Origin: Acanthochlamys bracteata
Taxonomy: Eukaryota > Streptophyta > Magnoliopsida > Pandanales > Velloziaceae
Reading direction: 5' to 3'
NCBI GenBank assembly: GCA_019914995.1
Contig: CM034131.1
Span: forward strand, 3,566,501 to 3,630,500
DNA: 64,000 bases
This document shows, in pieces, positions 48,564 through 58,850 of this stretch. The stretch's first letter is position 1. Every line of letters begins with the position of its first letter. The notes beneath the pieces were generated by a model. The model had not been told where the DNA came from, searched no databases, and saw only the letters and a list, made by a program, of their open reading frames with translations. The position numbers and the translations under genes are program-made.

Positions 48564-49110
48564 TGTTAAAAAAAGTTTAATCCCACATTATGTATTAATG
48601 ATCCTGAGATGATATTCATAAATATTTAGCCTTACTCTTTTCATTGTCAATTGATGTTGAGGAAAATCTCAAATTCGCCATATAGTATCAGAGCAAGTTG
48701 GATAGAATCGACCCAGAATGTGGGCTAAATCTAACTTGATTATCTATATCTTTCAAGGCCTTCATGGTCCGTTTTATTTTAGGACAAAAATAACCCGCTT
48801 TATTTCAAAACAAGTAGTCAGTTTCATTTAAATAATATTTATTTGCTACATTTTAGTACAAACAGTCAATTTCATTTCAGCACAGATAACCCGCTTCGTC
48901 CAATTCTTTATATGGCATATAGCCCGCATTAGTTCAATTTATAAAAAAAAGAAAAAAAGAAAGAAAAAAGAGAACACTCCGCTAGAGGGCAAGTGTTATG
49001 AAAAGTTTAGTCCCACATTACTTATTAATGATCTTGATGATATTTACAAAAATTTAGGTTCATTCTTCTCATTACCAATTAATTTTAAAAAAAAATCCTA
49101 AATTCGTCAC
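48564..49110 (+). mobile_element. TRIM (miniature LTR retrotransposon) copy 3, plus orientation
   Basis: The 5' LTR is about 48564-48682 (starts TGTTAAAAAAAGTTTAATCCC). Next to it is TAGTATCAGAGC (48683-48694), one base off the 12-base initiator-Met tRNA primer-binding site. The 3' LTR is about 48994-49110 (starts TGTTATGAAAAGTTTAGTCCC), preceded by the purine-rich CTAGAGGGCAAG. The interior carries several imperfect copies of a CGYTTYATTTYAGNACAAATA block. There is no coding frame. The exact right end and target duplication are unclear. Confidence 0.8.
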
Positions 49111-49119
49111 TTATTATTC

Positions 49120-49395
49120 TTTTTACACGTAATAGCGACAATTATATGAGTCGTCACTATTGTGAATCAAAAGCGATAGTTTAGCATTGCTTATCACTTT
49201 CAAGGTAATATCAACCATGAATGTTAGATCATTAGCGACCATTAGTTAAGGCGGTCATGGATGTGGACACGTTAGCAATCTGTGACTGCTATTAGTCGCC
49301 AATGTTGTGACTATAGTGACCTTGAACAACTTTGGTCGCTATTGCGCTGTTCAATAACGATAGTCATATTTGCGTTCGCTATTAGTTTGCAGTAG
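49120..49395. repeat. Region of repeated GTCGCTATTAG-type words
   Basis: Words such as AGCGACCATTAGT, TGTGACTGCTATTAGTCGCC, TGTGACTATAGTGACC, TTGGTCGCTATTGCG and GTTCGCTATTAG recur in both orientations over 275 bp. This is probably the interior of a DNA transposon (CACTA or MULE type). Family and limits are unknown. Confidence 0.45.
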
Positions 49396-50204
49396 TTATC
49401 CTTTTCGTTTGGTTCCTAAGTTTTGGTCATTAAAGGTTTTTACAAAAATTTTAATTGTGTTTGAATAGGGGTCGGGCCCAACATGGGTGGATTTCCTTGA
49501 AAACAAACGATTGAGAGCTAACAGGTTCATTTTGCTAAAAAATGGATGGGATAGGTGACTAACATAGTGAATTTCGCATAAGAGATGTTTGCGGTTTATA
49601 AAGAAGTTATAAAGGAGTGAAGAGAGTTTTTGAGTAGTAGAATACGAATTTTTATCCATTTAGGTCAAAAATATTGTAGAGAATTTATCTTGAAAATTAT
49701 GGTTAGAAATAAAAAGTGAGAAAAAAAAGAGTTGTTCCAATAAAAAATCTATATTTTTTTAAAGAGAAGGAGACAAAAAATGATACTTTGAGTTTGGTTC
49801 GACTCGATAGTCTTCTTGAGTTGATGGTCATGGACCAATTAATAGCAAAGCATATCTACCTAAAAAGAAAAAAGAAATAATAAAATAAAAAGAAGAACAA
49901 GAACAACATATCAAACCATCAGAAGTGATTTTGCAACGTATAAAAATAAAATTGATAAGATACAAGTTTAAAAGAACAAACAAATAAAATTTAAAATTAA
50001 TATTGTGTTAAATTTTCATTATAATAGAGATATAAATTCGATACTTTGCCAATTTCCTATGTGCTTTGTGCGTCTTACTCATGCATATATCCGACTCACT
50101 ATCTAAAATATAAAAAAAATCACGACTTGATTGACTATTCAATTATGTTTATATATTTTTTTTCAGAGAGGGACATCAACCATTACCGAACCGATTCCGG
50201 AACT
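49396..50204. other. Intergenic DNA, no gene recognised
   Basis: AT-rich. One minus-strand open frame (49396-49659, 87 aa) resembles no known protein. Confidence 0.35.
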
Positions 50205-50455
50205 ATTTGGCACTACTTATAGTAAGCTGTTTATCAATTTTTTTTTATTTTATATTTTTATATATATTTTATAATTATATAAAAAATTTATTTAAAAATT
50301 TAGAAAGTGTAAAAAAATTCTACAGAGTGAAATTTTTTTATTATATATTTTTATTATTTTTTTAAAAATAAAAAAATAAAATTTATTTTAAAAAAAAACA
50401 AAAATATTTTTTATTTAAAAAAAATTTTATTTTATAATCATTTTTAAACGCCCCC
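50205..50455. mobile_element. AT-rich miniature inverted-repeat element (copy L)
   Basis: Starts AACTATTTGGCACTACTTAT and ends ATAATCATTTTTAAACGCCCCC. The internal blocks ATTTAGAAAGTGTAAAAAAATTC and TATATTTTTATTATTTTTTT match copies A and B closely. It lies about 700 bp upstream of the gene at 51168. Confidence 0.68.
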
Positions 50456-50778
50456 TCCTTTGCATTTCTTTTCACTCTAATTGATTGATTGAAGTGGCAC
50501 CTCTACCCACTTTGTCTCCACGCTGAAACCTTCCCTCATCTTCCCGAGCTCTATGATTCATCTTTCCCGAGATATAGAACAGACAAAATGTATTATATCC
50601 ACTTAAACAAAAAGATTAGACACTGATCACACCCAGGTGTATGCATCTTGAATTAATGGTGTTATCGTTTGCGAAGATTTAATTAATAGTTGTGGATTTG
50701 TGACGATATTTGAAGACGAATATAGAAGCGATCCAGGAACGGAGAACTAAGAGCCTGACCCGACGTTTAGTAGACATC

Positions 50779-50834
50779 AACACGTGGCTTCATATCTGTC
50801 ACCCTCTGTCTCTTAATCGGATCGTTGCCACGTA
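50779..50834 (+). promoter_or_regulatory. Two ABRE elements upstream of the 51168 gene
   Basis: ACACGTGGC (50780-50788) and GCCACGTA (50827-50834, i.e. TACGTGGC on the other strand) both match the ABRE consensus YACGTGGC. They lie 40 bp apart in opposite orientation, about 340-390 bp upstream of the start codon. TATA-like TTATATAATCC sits near 50930. Paired ABREs are known to give abscisic-acid-responsive expression through ABF/AREB bZIP factors. This is inference from motifs only. Confidence 0.55.
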
Positions 50835-51167
50835 CGGATCGTTGCTTTGTGCAACACAATCTATCCACTCTCTTATATGTTAAGCTCAGCTGCTGCTTTT
50901 TAAATAAATTTCTCTTAATATTTTATTTATATAATCCTAGATTTTTCGTTCCTTAGATTCCTCAACCAAGTACATATTTCATCTGGCCTTTCCCGAGCTA
51001 ATCACTCAGCAGCACTCCATCAGGTATCTTTCTAGCTAGTCAATAGTTGCAGAAAGTTTCTCTGTTTTCTTCTGAACAGAGGTTTGAAATCTTTCTGAAA
51101 ATTGTTTATATCTTTATGGCTGTATATTTTCTTAGCCTTCTTTGCTATCAGAGAAGTTAAAGCAAAC

Positions 51168-51551
51168 ATGGCATCGATCTTTGCGGATTACGAAAATCAC
51201 GACTATGCAGATGATCAGTACCAGTACAACTATCAGCAGCCGCAGCTGCATCATCAACAACAACATCTTCACCAGAAGCAATTTCGGCAAGCTATGTCCC
51301 CTCGGACGCCGACTGGATCCACTTGGTCTTCCGGCGCAAGCTCCTACGGCAGCAGCAGCGGCGGTGGTTCACAAAAGTGTGTCTGCTCACCTACAACGCA
51401 TCCAGGCTCGTTCAAGTGTCGGCTTCACCGTAAGCACCATCAGAATGAAGACAACCATCCACCACCTCTGGCACCACCACACGATCCGCTGCCACCTTCA
51501 GCTACCACGACATGCTTCGCCGAAAGCAGCAGGGCCGCGGAGGCACGGTGA
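51168..51551 (+). CDS. Small serine-rich protein with CVCSPTTHPGSFKCRLH motif
   Basis: 127-aa frame from the first good ATG (AAACATGGC context) to TGA. Residues 1-40 are acidic then Gln/His-rich; 44-69 are Ser/Gly-rich (SPRTPTGSTWSS). Residues 71-88 form the conserved motif CVCSPTTHPGSFKCRLHR, known from plant serine-rich protein-like genes of unknown function. The pattern C-x-C-x7-8-C with His could bind metal, but this is untested. The C-terminus is Pro/His-rich. The frame stays open upstream to about 51102 but has no ATG there. There is no intron or membrane segment. Paired ABREs upstream suggest stress regulation. Identity of the family is fairly sure; function is unknown. Confidence 0.85.
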   Translation: MASIFADYENHDYADDQYQYNYQQPQLHHQQQHLHQKQFRQAMSPRTPTGSTWSSGASSYGSSSGGGSQKCVCSPTTHPGSFKCRLHRKHHQNEDNHPPPLAPPHDPLPPSATTTCFAESSRAAEAR

Positions 51552-51829
51552 ATAAAGATCTATCTTTTTTGAAGTAAACTGGCACGAATCAAGATCTGGT
51601 TATGTTCGTGAAATGCTACAAGTTTAGTTTGTAACCAACCAAGTTCTGTTATTGATACAACTTGAAGAGAAATAATGTCGAAAGAGACAGAACAAGGCAA
51701 AGATAGGCAGAAATAAAGAAGAAAAGAATTTGTGATATGTGTATTCGATGCTTCTCCTGATAAAGATACATTTATTTATAATAGTCTTTTAATTTGGTTA
51801 AGACTTTCTAAGCTACTACAATATTCTCC
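51552..51829. other. 3' flank of the serine-rich gene
   Basis: Probably 3' UTR for the first about 150 bp. The following purine-rich then AT-rich segment may belong to the LTR of the old gypsy element that starts at about 51830, but no terminus is visible. Confidence 0.3.
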
Positions 51830-52930
51830 TCCGTGAATAATTCTAAATAACTTCCAACTCCCAGTCATTCCGAAAAGAGGGCTGCAAGGTGGTGAACATT
51901 GCAAGGGATGCGTCTGGTTTCCTCTGTACTCGCACAGGGACATTCTCAAAGAAACATCCGCTACTGCATTAAGCTTGCTTGCTCGTTATTCAATTCGGTA
52001 ATCAAATCCAAGAAAGCTTGACTATCTATTTATGTTGATCCGGTAATGAGAGTCCTTATTCCAGTAAGTATTTGAAACTAAGTGGTTGGTCTTGATGATG
52101 AACTCGCTGACAAGGAGATACGGTCTCCATCGTTGCACCGCTAGGGTGAGAGCCATCATTTTACGTTCATAAGTGGGCTTGGCTAACGTAAAGCTGAGAA
52201 AGCCTTACTGTAGAAAGCAGTAGTCCGTCCTCGCTAAGATAATATCGCACCTATAACCCTTCCTAACGCGTCGGTTTCGATAAGCATTTTCTGCTTCCTC
52301 ACTCCAGCTGAGGAAGTTTTTCTTAAGAAGATTAGTTAGAAGAGCGGCAATAAGGCACACCCCCCTTAACAAAGCGTTGATAGTAGCTTGTGAGTCCGAG
52401 AAATCCTAGCAGCGCCGAAACTGACTATGCTCTCAACATGTTACAATTTTATATAAGAGTCAACATAGTTATGAGTTTAAGTTTCTTTAAAAAGTTCCGA
52501 ACTTTCAGTAGAAGATTATTATTTATTTTTTTATGTATTAGATGTTTTAGTTAAGTTGAAGTCCTAATTGAAGAAGAGTTGTATTACGATTTACAATTCT
52601 ATCTATATGATATGAGTTCTAACTATAAATAAGAAATTTAATACCTCAATTGATGAATGAAAAAAATATTTAAGTTTTTTTAACTTTTGTCTAATTTTCT
52701 TTCATCTATTTCTTACATTGTTCAATCTATTCTCGTCTTATTCGTCTATCATTCTCTAATTCATCGACTTCTCATCTTATTCTATCTGTGTCTCGTCTTA
52801 TTCGTCTTCTATTTTCGTCTGATTCTCGGTAACTTTCGTAACACAACACTAAATGCGGAGACTATGTGGCCTAAGTGCTAAAGCTCTTGACAGGCAAATC
52901 TGCGCTTAGAAAGGTTAGCGTAGAGTCGTT
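51830..52930 (-). mobile_element. Old gypsy element, left part (RNase H/RT side), split by two insertions
   Basis: This minus-strand sequence aligns by eye to the RNase H and RT region of the younger gypsy element at 54840-55520, for example CATCCGCTACTGCATTAAGC with GCATCTGCCACTATATTTTC, and GATAGTAGCTTGTGAGTCCG with GATAGTAGCCTGTTAGACCT. All frames are broken. It is interrupted by a solo LTR (52439-52843) and ends at 52930 at the younger element; its continuation is at 58642-58850. Confidence 0.72.
52439..52843 (+). mobile_element. Solo LTR, 405 bp, target duplication CAACA
   Basis: Starts TGTTAC and ends GTAACA (perfect 6-bp terminal inverted repeat). It is flanked on both sides by CAACA (52434-52438 and 52844-52848). 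It has TATAAATAAG near 52626 and a T/C-rich tail, as in copia-type LTRs. No internal sequence is attached, so it arose by recombination between the two LTRs of a full element. It sits within the old gypsy fragment, whose sequence resumes directly after it. Confidence 0.85.
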
Positions 52931-53362
52931 TGATAAGCTTCAGCAGAGAGAAGGTAAATTTAACTAAAATAGTAAATTAAAAGGAGATAAATCACATCTT
53001 TTTCCTCCCTTCTCTCGTTGAATGATCTCATTCATATAGTTTGCAAAGAGACGCAGCTCCAATTAGAAAAGCCAAAAAACACAAATCTTCAAACAAAATC
53101 AGTCTTGGAGAGATTGGATTTTCTTCTGCATACATTTTGTTCATTGGTGTATGCTGGCGGTGGTACTCATTAGTTGCTTCAAAACTAATGCAGTCAACAA
53201 AAAGATTCTGCACGTAATGCTGGCAGTCAGTTTGAAAGAGGTGTGTCCAATATCTAAAAATATCTTGGGTTGCGTTTGGGAGGAAGACCCGCTTTTGCTT
53301 TAGTAAGAATCGGAGCCCTAGTGGATGGAGCTGTTAAGTTTGTTGTAGGTGAGTGTGTAACA
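52931..53362 (-). repeat. 3' LTR of the gypsy element
   Basis: 432 bp, TGATAAGCTTCAGC to GAGTGTGTAACA on this strand; matches 58210-58641 base for base apart from about 20 substitutions and no indels that I can see. Confidence 0.93.
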
Positions 53363-53376
53363 GTCCCCTCCCCTGG
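53363..53376 (-). promoter_or_regulatory. Polypurine tract of the gypsy element
   Basis: The minus strand reads CCAGGGGAGGGGAC directly before the 3' LTR, the expected plus-strand DNA primer site. Confidence 0.85.
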
Positions 53377-53419
53377 AGAGTCGACCTCATCCTCGAGGGA
53401 GAAACATCGACGTATCCAG

Positions 53420-53770
53420 TCAAGATCCTCCCAGGAAGCATCCTCATCTGAAAGGCCCTCCCAAGCGACTAAGGCTTCCTACTGAATGGTACCCCCTACT
53501 GTCACACGCCTATATGCCAGAATGGACACGGATTTAGATGTAAGTAGCCATCCTCAGCTAGTTGGGGAAGTTGAGGTGTGATTACTGGCGGAACAAAGTG
53601 ACCGTCCTTCAGCTGAGATACGTGCACGACGGGGTGAATCTTGGAGTTTGAGGGGAAGATCCAAGTGATATGCAACTGGGCCAACACGCTCGATAATGCG
53701 AAATGGTCCGTAAAACTCATGGCGGAGCTTGTGATTTCGCCGCTTAGCAATAGACACTTGTCGGTAAGGT
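53420..53770 (-). pseudogene. Gypsy pol C-terminus with chromodomain-like motif
   Basis: The minus strand first gives the post-integrase segment (KLRHEFYGPFRIIERVGPVAYHL, in family form). In a second frame and after a stop it gives VAWEGLSDEDASWEDLD, matching the core of plant chromodomains (V-K-W-x-G-L...A-T-W-E). Frameshifts separate the pieces. Confidence 0.7.
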
Positions 53771-53772
53771 TG

Positions 53773-54720
53773 TCACTTTAAAAAGACAGAGTCTCCAGGT
53801 TGGAAGGATTTATCTCTTTGATGACGATCTGCAGCGTTCTTCATGCGTTGTTGTGCCTTCTGCAAGTGTAGTTTGAGGTTGCGAAGGATGACATCCCTCT
53901 CGCGAACCTGACGGCCGATGCTGTCGAGTTTCGTAGGGCCGCTTGCTAAGGAAACCAGGGGCGGAGGAGGACGACCGTAAACAGCTTCGAATGGTGTCAT
54001 TTTTGTGGCAAAGTGCGTGCTTGTATTATAGGAATACTCCTCCCAATAAAGCCAACGCATCCATTGACGAAGGTGCTTCCCTGCAAAACATCGTAAGTAA
54101 GATTCCAAGGTTATGTTTAATACCTCTGTTTGGCCGTCGGACTGCGGATGGTATGAGGAACTAGTGTGGAGTGTAGTGCCATGTAGCCTATGAAGTTTCC
54201 TCCAAGATGAACTTATAAAGATTAGATCACGATCACTGACGATGGACTCAGGACGCCCGTGAAGTTTGATGATCTCCCTTGTGAACACATCTGCAATTGA
54301 AGCTGCGGTATAAGGGTGTCGTAAGGGAATGAGGCGTCCATATTTGGACAGCCGATCAGCCACCACCAAAATAACGTTCATTCCCTCCGATAAAGGAAGA
54401 CCCTCTATGAAGTCCATTGAGATATCTGTCCAAATGCTTTCTGGAATCGGCAGGGGCTGTAGGAGTCCAGCAGGGCGCAGGGAGTTCTTTGCTCGGGCAC
54501 AAGTGTCATATGCTGCGATGTACTGTTGGACATCCTGAGATAGACGAGGCCAATAGAACATATTAGATACTCTTTTATAAGTACGAAACTGACCTCTATG
54601 GCCGCCTTAGGCAGAATTATGAGCTTCGAATAGCAATTGCTGGCGAAGGACTCATTTGCTGGAACTCAAATACGACTGTTTCATAGGAGAATACCATTAC
54701 TGACTGTTAGACCTTGGGAA
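53773..54720 (-). pseudogene. Gypsy integrase
   Basis: The 262-codon frame 53773-54561 carries the D,D,E core: WTDISMDFIEGLP, then SIVSDRD, then the motif YHPQSDGQTEVLN. The tail is DRHQRDKSFQPGDSVFLK. Upstream, AHNSA-stop-GGHRG and YDTCARAK are the remains of the HHCC zinc motif: one Cys is replaced by Tyr and a stop lies between the two His residues. The catalytic core looks intact, while the zinc domain is broken. Confidence 0.88.
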
Positions 54721-54952
54721 CATCAAAATTTGCTTGTTAAATTAGGCGTAGAGTGTGTGGATCAAAAATTTGAGCACCCCGAAAGTCGTCCCAGAAAGAT
54801 GAATGAATGGTTGTGAAAGCGGCGAGAGAAGCAGGGAAACATCGAGAGAAAGCATCTGCCACTATATTTTCTTTACATGAGCGGTACTCAATGTGGTAAT
54901 TATAGCCCATCAACTTAACCAGCCACTTATGCTGCTCGGGATTGGCTAAACG

Positions 54953-55624
54953 CTAATCCAAGAGGTATTTGAGGCTAAGATGATCAGTTTTTATGGTGAA
55001 TTGACGGCCCAACAAGTATGGTCTCCAATGTTGCACTGCAAGTACTAGTGCCATAAGCTCCTTCTCATAGGTGGACTTCGAGATTGCGGATCCTGTGAGG
55101 AACTTGCTAAAGTAAGCAATCGGCTGCTTGTGTTGAGACAACACGGCACCAATGCCAACTTCGGAAGCATCCGTTTCGACGGTAAAAGTTTGGGTAAAGT
55201 CTGGACTAGCCAAAACAAGAGTTGATGACATTGCAGTTTTGACAGCTAGGAAAGCCACCTCTGCATCAATAGACCAACAGAAGGGATTTTTCTGTAAGAG
55301 AGCTGTTAGAGGGGCTAAGATCTTACCATAGTCTTTCACAAACCGACGATAGTAGCCTGTTAGACCTAAAAATCCGTGTAGGAAAGTCATGGAGCTCGGT
55401 ATCGACCAATCAAGCATTGCTTGGACCTTGGATGGATCAGTGGCAATCCCTTCAGCTGAAACTATATGGCCCAAGTAAGCAACGAAGGAACACCCAAAAC
55501 TGCATTTAGAGAAGTTGGCCCGAAGGTTCTCCTTGTATAGCAAGGCGAGAACCAAGCGAAGATGATGTAGGTGATCTTGCCAGGAGCGACTATACACTAA
55601 AATATCATCAAAAAATATCAGCAC
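54953..55624 (-). pseudogene. Gypsy RT C-terminal part and RNase H
   Basis: A 223-codon frame starts at the RT active-site block LIFFDDILVYS (both Asp present) and continues through the YLGHIVS and GYYRRFVKDY thumb motifs. RNase H follows: TVETDASEVGIGAVLSQ with catalytic Asp, then STYEKELMALVLAVQHWRPYL, then FTIKTDHLSLKYLLD. A stop ends it at 54953. A one-base loss in a T run just upstream (about 55649) separates it from the finger/palm part. Confidence 0.88.
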
Positions 55625-55639
55625 GAAATTACGTAAATA

Positions 55640-56332
55640 CGGTCGAAAAAATCATTCATTAGTGACTGGAATATCGCCGGTGCGTTTGTGAGGCCAAACG
55701 GCATGACGAAAACTCGTAGTGCCCGTTGTGGGTACGGAATGCAGTTTTATGCATGTCATCTTTGTGGACGCGAATTTGATGGTAGCCGGATTTTAGATCC
55801 AGTTTGGAAAAGAAACGAGCCCCGTGCAGTTCATCAGATAGCTCGTCAATGATAGGGATCGGATATTTGTCTTTCACTGTCAACTCATTTAATGTTCTGT
55901 AGTCGACACAGAATCTCCAAGAACCGTCTTTCTTCTTTACGAGCAGAGCCGGGGAAGAAATGCAGAAGAATTAGGACGTATGATGCCTTCATCGAGCATC
56001 TCCTTCACAATGCGTTCGATTTCGGATTTTTGAAAGTAAGGGTATCGGTACGGACAAATATTAGTTGGAGATGCTCCAGGGAGCAGAGGGATTCGGTGGT
56101 CGCATGGACGAGCCGCTGGTAATCCTTTTGGAGGAGCGAAAATGAGGGAGAATTTTTCTAAAAGAGCTTGAAGATCTACAGGTATTGGTGGAGCTGCTGA
56201 GTCATCAGCTGGGGTTGGTATGACACGTACAGAATATAAGAATCCTAGGTCACGAATGCTAGTAAGACAGGAGACACCTCCTTCCTGGATGCCCTGTAGA
56301 ATAAAATCTTTACCATGTAAGGAAAATCGCAT
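55640..56332 (-). pseudogene. Gypsy RT N-terminal part
   Basis: Two frames: 55937-56332 (CDHRIPLLPGASPTNICPYR, then [19 protein letters not shown]) and 55659-55883 ([23 protein letters not shown] block). They are parts of one RT broken by a frameshift near 55960. A second one-base loss near 55708 lies before the [14 protein letters not shown] motif. Confidence 0.85.
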
Positions 56333-56373
56333 GTCGGAGCGCTTTCAGTTGCATACGACATCTCCCAAACTTT

Positions 56374-56640
56374 CTAACCACTGAATATCCAGGACAACAT
56401 CCATCCCACCCAATGGAAATGGGTATGCGTCAACGAACAATTCAACTCCTTGAACAGAGATGGGAATATGGTTTTATAACACCTCAATCGACTGAGGACG
56501 ACCGTCTGCGAACTCAACACGTAGTGGCTTAACTGATGCAGGAGAAAGACGTAGCTGTTTGGCAAGTCGTGATGAAATAAAGTTATGCGTACTGCCTAAG
56601 TCGATGAGAATAAAGACTTGCTATTTTTTAATGTGCTCAA
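56374..56640 (-). pseudogene. Gypsy aspartic protease
   Basis: The minus strand reads VFILIDLGSTHNFIS in the frame after a stop at about 56622. The active-site triad is DLG instead of the usual DSG or DTG. Further on, GGMDVVLDIQWLESLG matches the protease C-terminal block (G-M-D-V-I-L-G-M-x-W-L). In-frame stops show it is inactive. Confidence 0.75.
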
Positions 56641-58094
56641 CGACCGTGATAGTTTGAGGCCCTATGAGGCCATGGATGGCACTCAAAGACAACGTCGCAT
56701 CCTCTGTAGTAGGTTCCTCCACAATGTCATTTTCAGGCATCTCATCGTCAAGGCCGGCAATAGAGTATAGCCGAGAAGAACATCGATGAGTGCGATCATA
56801 TTTCTCGTCGCAGTACAAGCATAGTCCTTTTGTACGTCAGAGGTTAATCTCTGCTGTAGTAAGGTGTATCGGGCGTTGGCGGATTGTGGAATTGGTATTG
56901 GTTTGGGCCTTGGTAGCAGGGAGTGTAGAGGAAGGAGGTATAAAGGAAGAAGCTTGAGGTGAAGATGTAGCAGCAGGTGGGCGGAACATGAAGTTGCGAA
57001 CTTGTCGGAACGAGGTTTCCAGAGATAGTTTATGCTCGTATAATTTGGCGAGTAAGAAGGCTTCCTGTAAATCCTGTGGCTAGCGCGCCATAACCTCTAT
57101 GGCAATCTTAGGCTGTAGGCCTCCGCAAAAGCGTCTTATTAAGTCATGCTCAACTGCAAACGGCATACGGATACGGAGATCCTCAAAAGCCGATTGATAC
57201 TCCTCTACAGAACCTGTTTGGGAAAGGCGGTGTAAAGCATAGCTTGGATTCCCAAATGATGAAGGTCCGAAATGGCGTAGGATTGCATCTATCAGCTCTT
57301 CCCAAGAGTGACGAGGCCGGTCACGTTCAAAATTCTAGTATCATCGATTTGCTTCACCAGTGAAATACATTGCTGCCACTGCAATGCGGTCTGAATGCAT
57401 GGTGCGATAGTAGCGAAACTATTTGTTTGCTGAGTAAAGCCATTCCTGAGGAGCAGTACCATCAAATGTAGGAAATTTATGACGGTCGCGAATGGGAAGG
57501 ATAGGGAATGAGTGTATTGTGGAGTGAGCAGTTGTCCTGGAGTAGTGGAAAATTGAGTAACGGTAGGAGGTGGGACAGAATGAGTAAGAGAATACGTGGG
57601 GTAAGTAGGATTAGCTAGTGGGGGTAGATATGGGGAGGAAGTGGGGTAGGATGGGACATTAGTGGTTGTAGCTGTAGTGTAGGAAAATATAGAGTTAGTA
57701 GGGGTATGTATATATGATACTTGATATGTGTGTATAGTAGATGGGTGGGTTTGTTCAGTAGAGGGAGAAGAAAGGAGCGGTGAATGGTGTGATGGCTGGC
57801 TGTAGTGGGAATCGAACTGGATGGGGGAGGAAAGAGGAAAAAATGGAAGAGGGTTGGAGAGAGGTTGCACCGTCACCGAGTAAGAACACGGGGAGGGAGG
57901 TTGGGACAAGAGTTTATCGTTAGAATCTTGTGACTACTTGGTGAGGACTCTGTAGGATTTGAGTTGGTTTTCAGTAATTCCTTTATCAATCTACTTATTT
58001 TCTCTTGATTTGCTGTTATCTGTGCCATGTTTGTTGCAAATTCAGTTATCAATAAACTCATTTGTTCTTGGATGTTAGGTTCTGCTCTAGGCAA
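56641..58094 (-). pseudogene. Gypsy gag with zinc knuckle
   Basis: From the minus-strand ATG at 58094 come a short coiled region, a Pro/Ser/Thr/Tyr-rich segment (about 57560-57900) and the capsid-like part (FPTFDGTAPQEW, and the RIAVAAMYFTGEA block). The zinc knuckle follows at about 56780-56825 (CLYCDEKYDRTHRC, CX2CX7HXC, looser than the standard spacing). The frame shifts at least twice and has several stops. Confidence 0.75.
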
Positions 58095-58195
58095 CGCGGG
58101 AGATGTGAGTGGCCGGTGAAAATTTGTCTCGCTTGTTGGTGACGCTTCGTCGATCCTTCTCCCATGGAAGGCGGCGCGTTGATTCGAAGGTCATG

Positions 58196-58207
58196 GCTCT
58201 GATACCA
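58196..58207 (-). promoter_or_regulatory. Primer-binding site, initiator Met tRNA
   Basis: The minus strand reads TGGTATCAGAGC, two bases inside the 5' LTR, a perfect match to the 12-base site complementary to the 3' end of initiator Met tRNA. Confidence 0.95.
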
Positions 58208-58209
58208 AG

Positions 58210-58641
58210 TGATAAGCTTCAGCAGAGAGAAGGTAAATTTAACTAAAATAGTAAATTAAAAGGAGACAAATCACATCTTTTTCCTCCCTTCTCTCGTTGA
58301 ATGATCTCATTCATATAGTTTGCTAGGAGACGCAGCTCCAATTAGAAAAGCTAAAAAAAACAAATCTTCAAACAAAATCAGTTTTGGAGAGATTGGATTT
58401 TCTTCTGCATGAAGTTTGTTCATTGATGTATGCTGGCGGTGGTACTCATTAGTTGCTTCAAAACTAATGCAGTCAATAAAAAGATTCTGCACGTAATACT
58501 GGCAATCAGTTTGAAAGAGGTGTGTCCAATGTGTAAAAATATCTTGGATTGCGTTTGGGAGGAAGACCCGCTTTTGCTTTAGTAAGAATCGGAGCCGTAG
58601 TGGATGGAGCTGTTAAATTTGTTGTGGGTGAGTGTCTAACA
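58210..58641 (-). repeat. 5' LTR of the gypsy element
   Basis: 432 bp, TGATAAGCTTCAGC to GAGTGTCTAACA on this strand, followed by the target duplication TCGTT. Confidence 0.93.
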
Positions 58642-58850
58642 TCGTTCTTTCATAAGTAGAGAAAACTATGACTAGGTGCTGAAAGTTTTCTTGCCAAATT
58701 GAGCTCTAAACTAAAATATCATTGAAGAAAATGAGAACAAAATTATGGAGATATGGGCGAAGCATCGCATTTATTAGAGATTGGAATATAGCTGGTGTTT
58801 TCTTTAGCTCCAAAAGCATGATAAGGAATTCCAAGTTCTAGATTTTATAG
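58642..58850 (-). mobile_element. Old gypsy element, right part (RT active-site region)
   Basis: Aligns to 55520-55720 of the younger element (CTAAAATATCATTGAAGAAAATGAGAACAAAATTATGGAGATA matches the active-site region; GATTGGAATATAGCTGGTG matches GACTGGAATATCGCCGGTG). It continues the fragment ending at 52930 once the young insertion and one copy of TCGTT are removed. Confidence 0.78.

Larger units (their letters stand above)
52931..58641 (-). mobile_element. Full-length chromodomain Ty3/gypsy retrotransposon, decayed coding region
   Basis: 5.7 kb with 432-bp LTRs at 52931-53362 and 58210-58641 and an exact 5-bp target duplication TCGTT (52926-52930 and 58642-58646). On the minus strand the order is 5' LTR, primer-binding site, gag with zinc knuckle, protease, RT, RNase H, integrase, chromodomain-like tail, purine tract, 3' LTR. 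This is the order of plant chromoviruses. By eye the LTRs differ at about 20 of 432 sites, so the insertion is not very recent. Stops and one-base frameshifts interrupt gag, protease, RT and integrase, so this copy is not autonomous. Confidence 0.95.

Noticed and set aside
51102-51167. Upstream extension of the serine-rich small protein with a hydrophobic leader
   Set aside because: It would need a TTG start. The first ATG in frame is 51168 with a good plant context, so no signal peptide is claimed.
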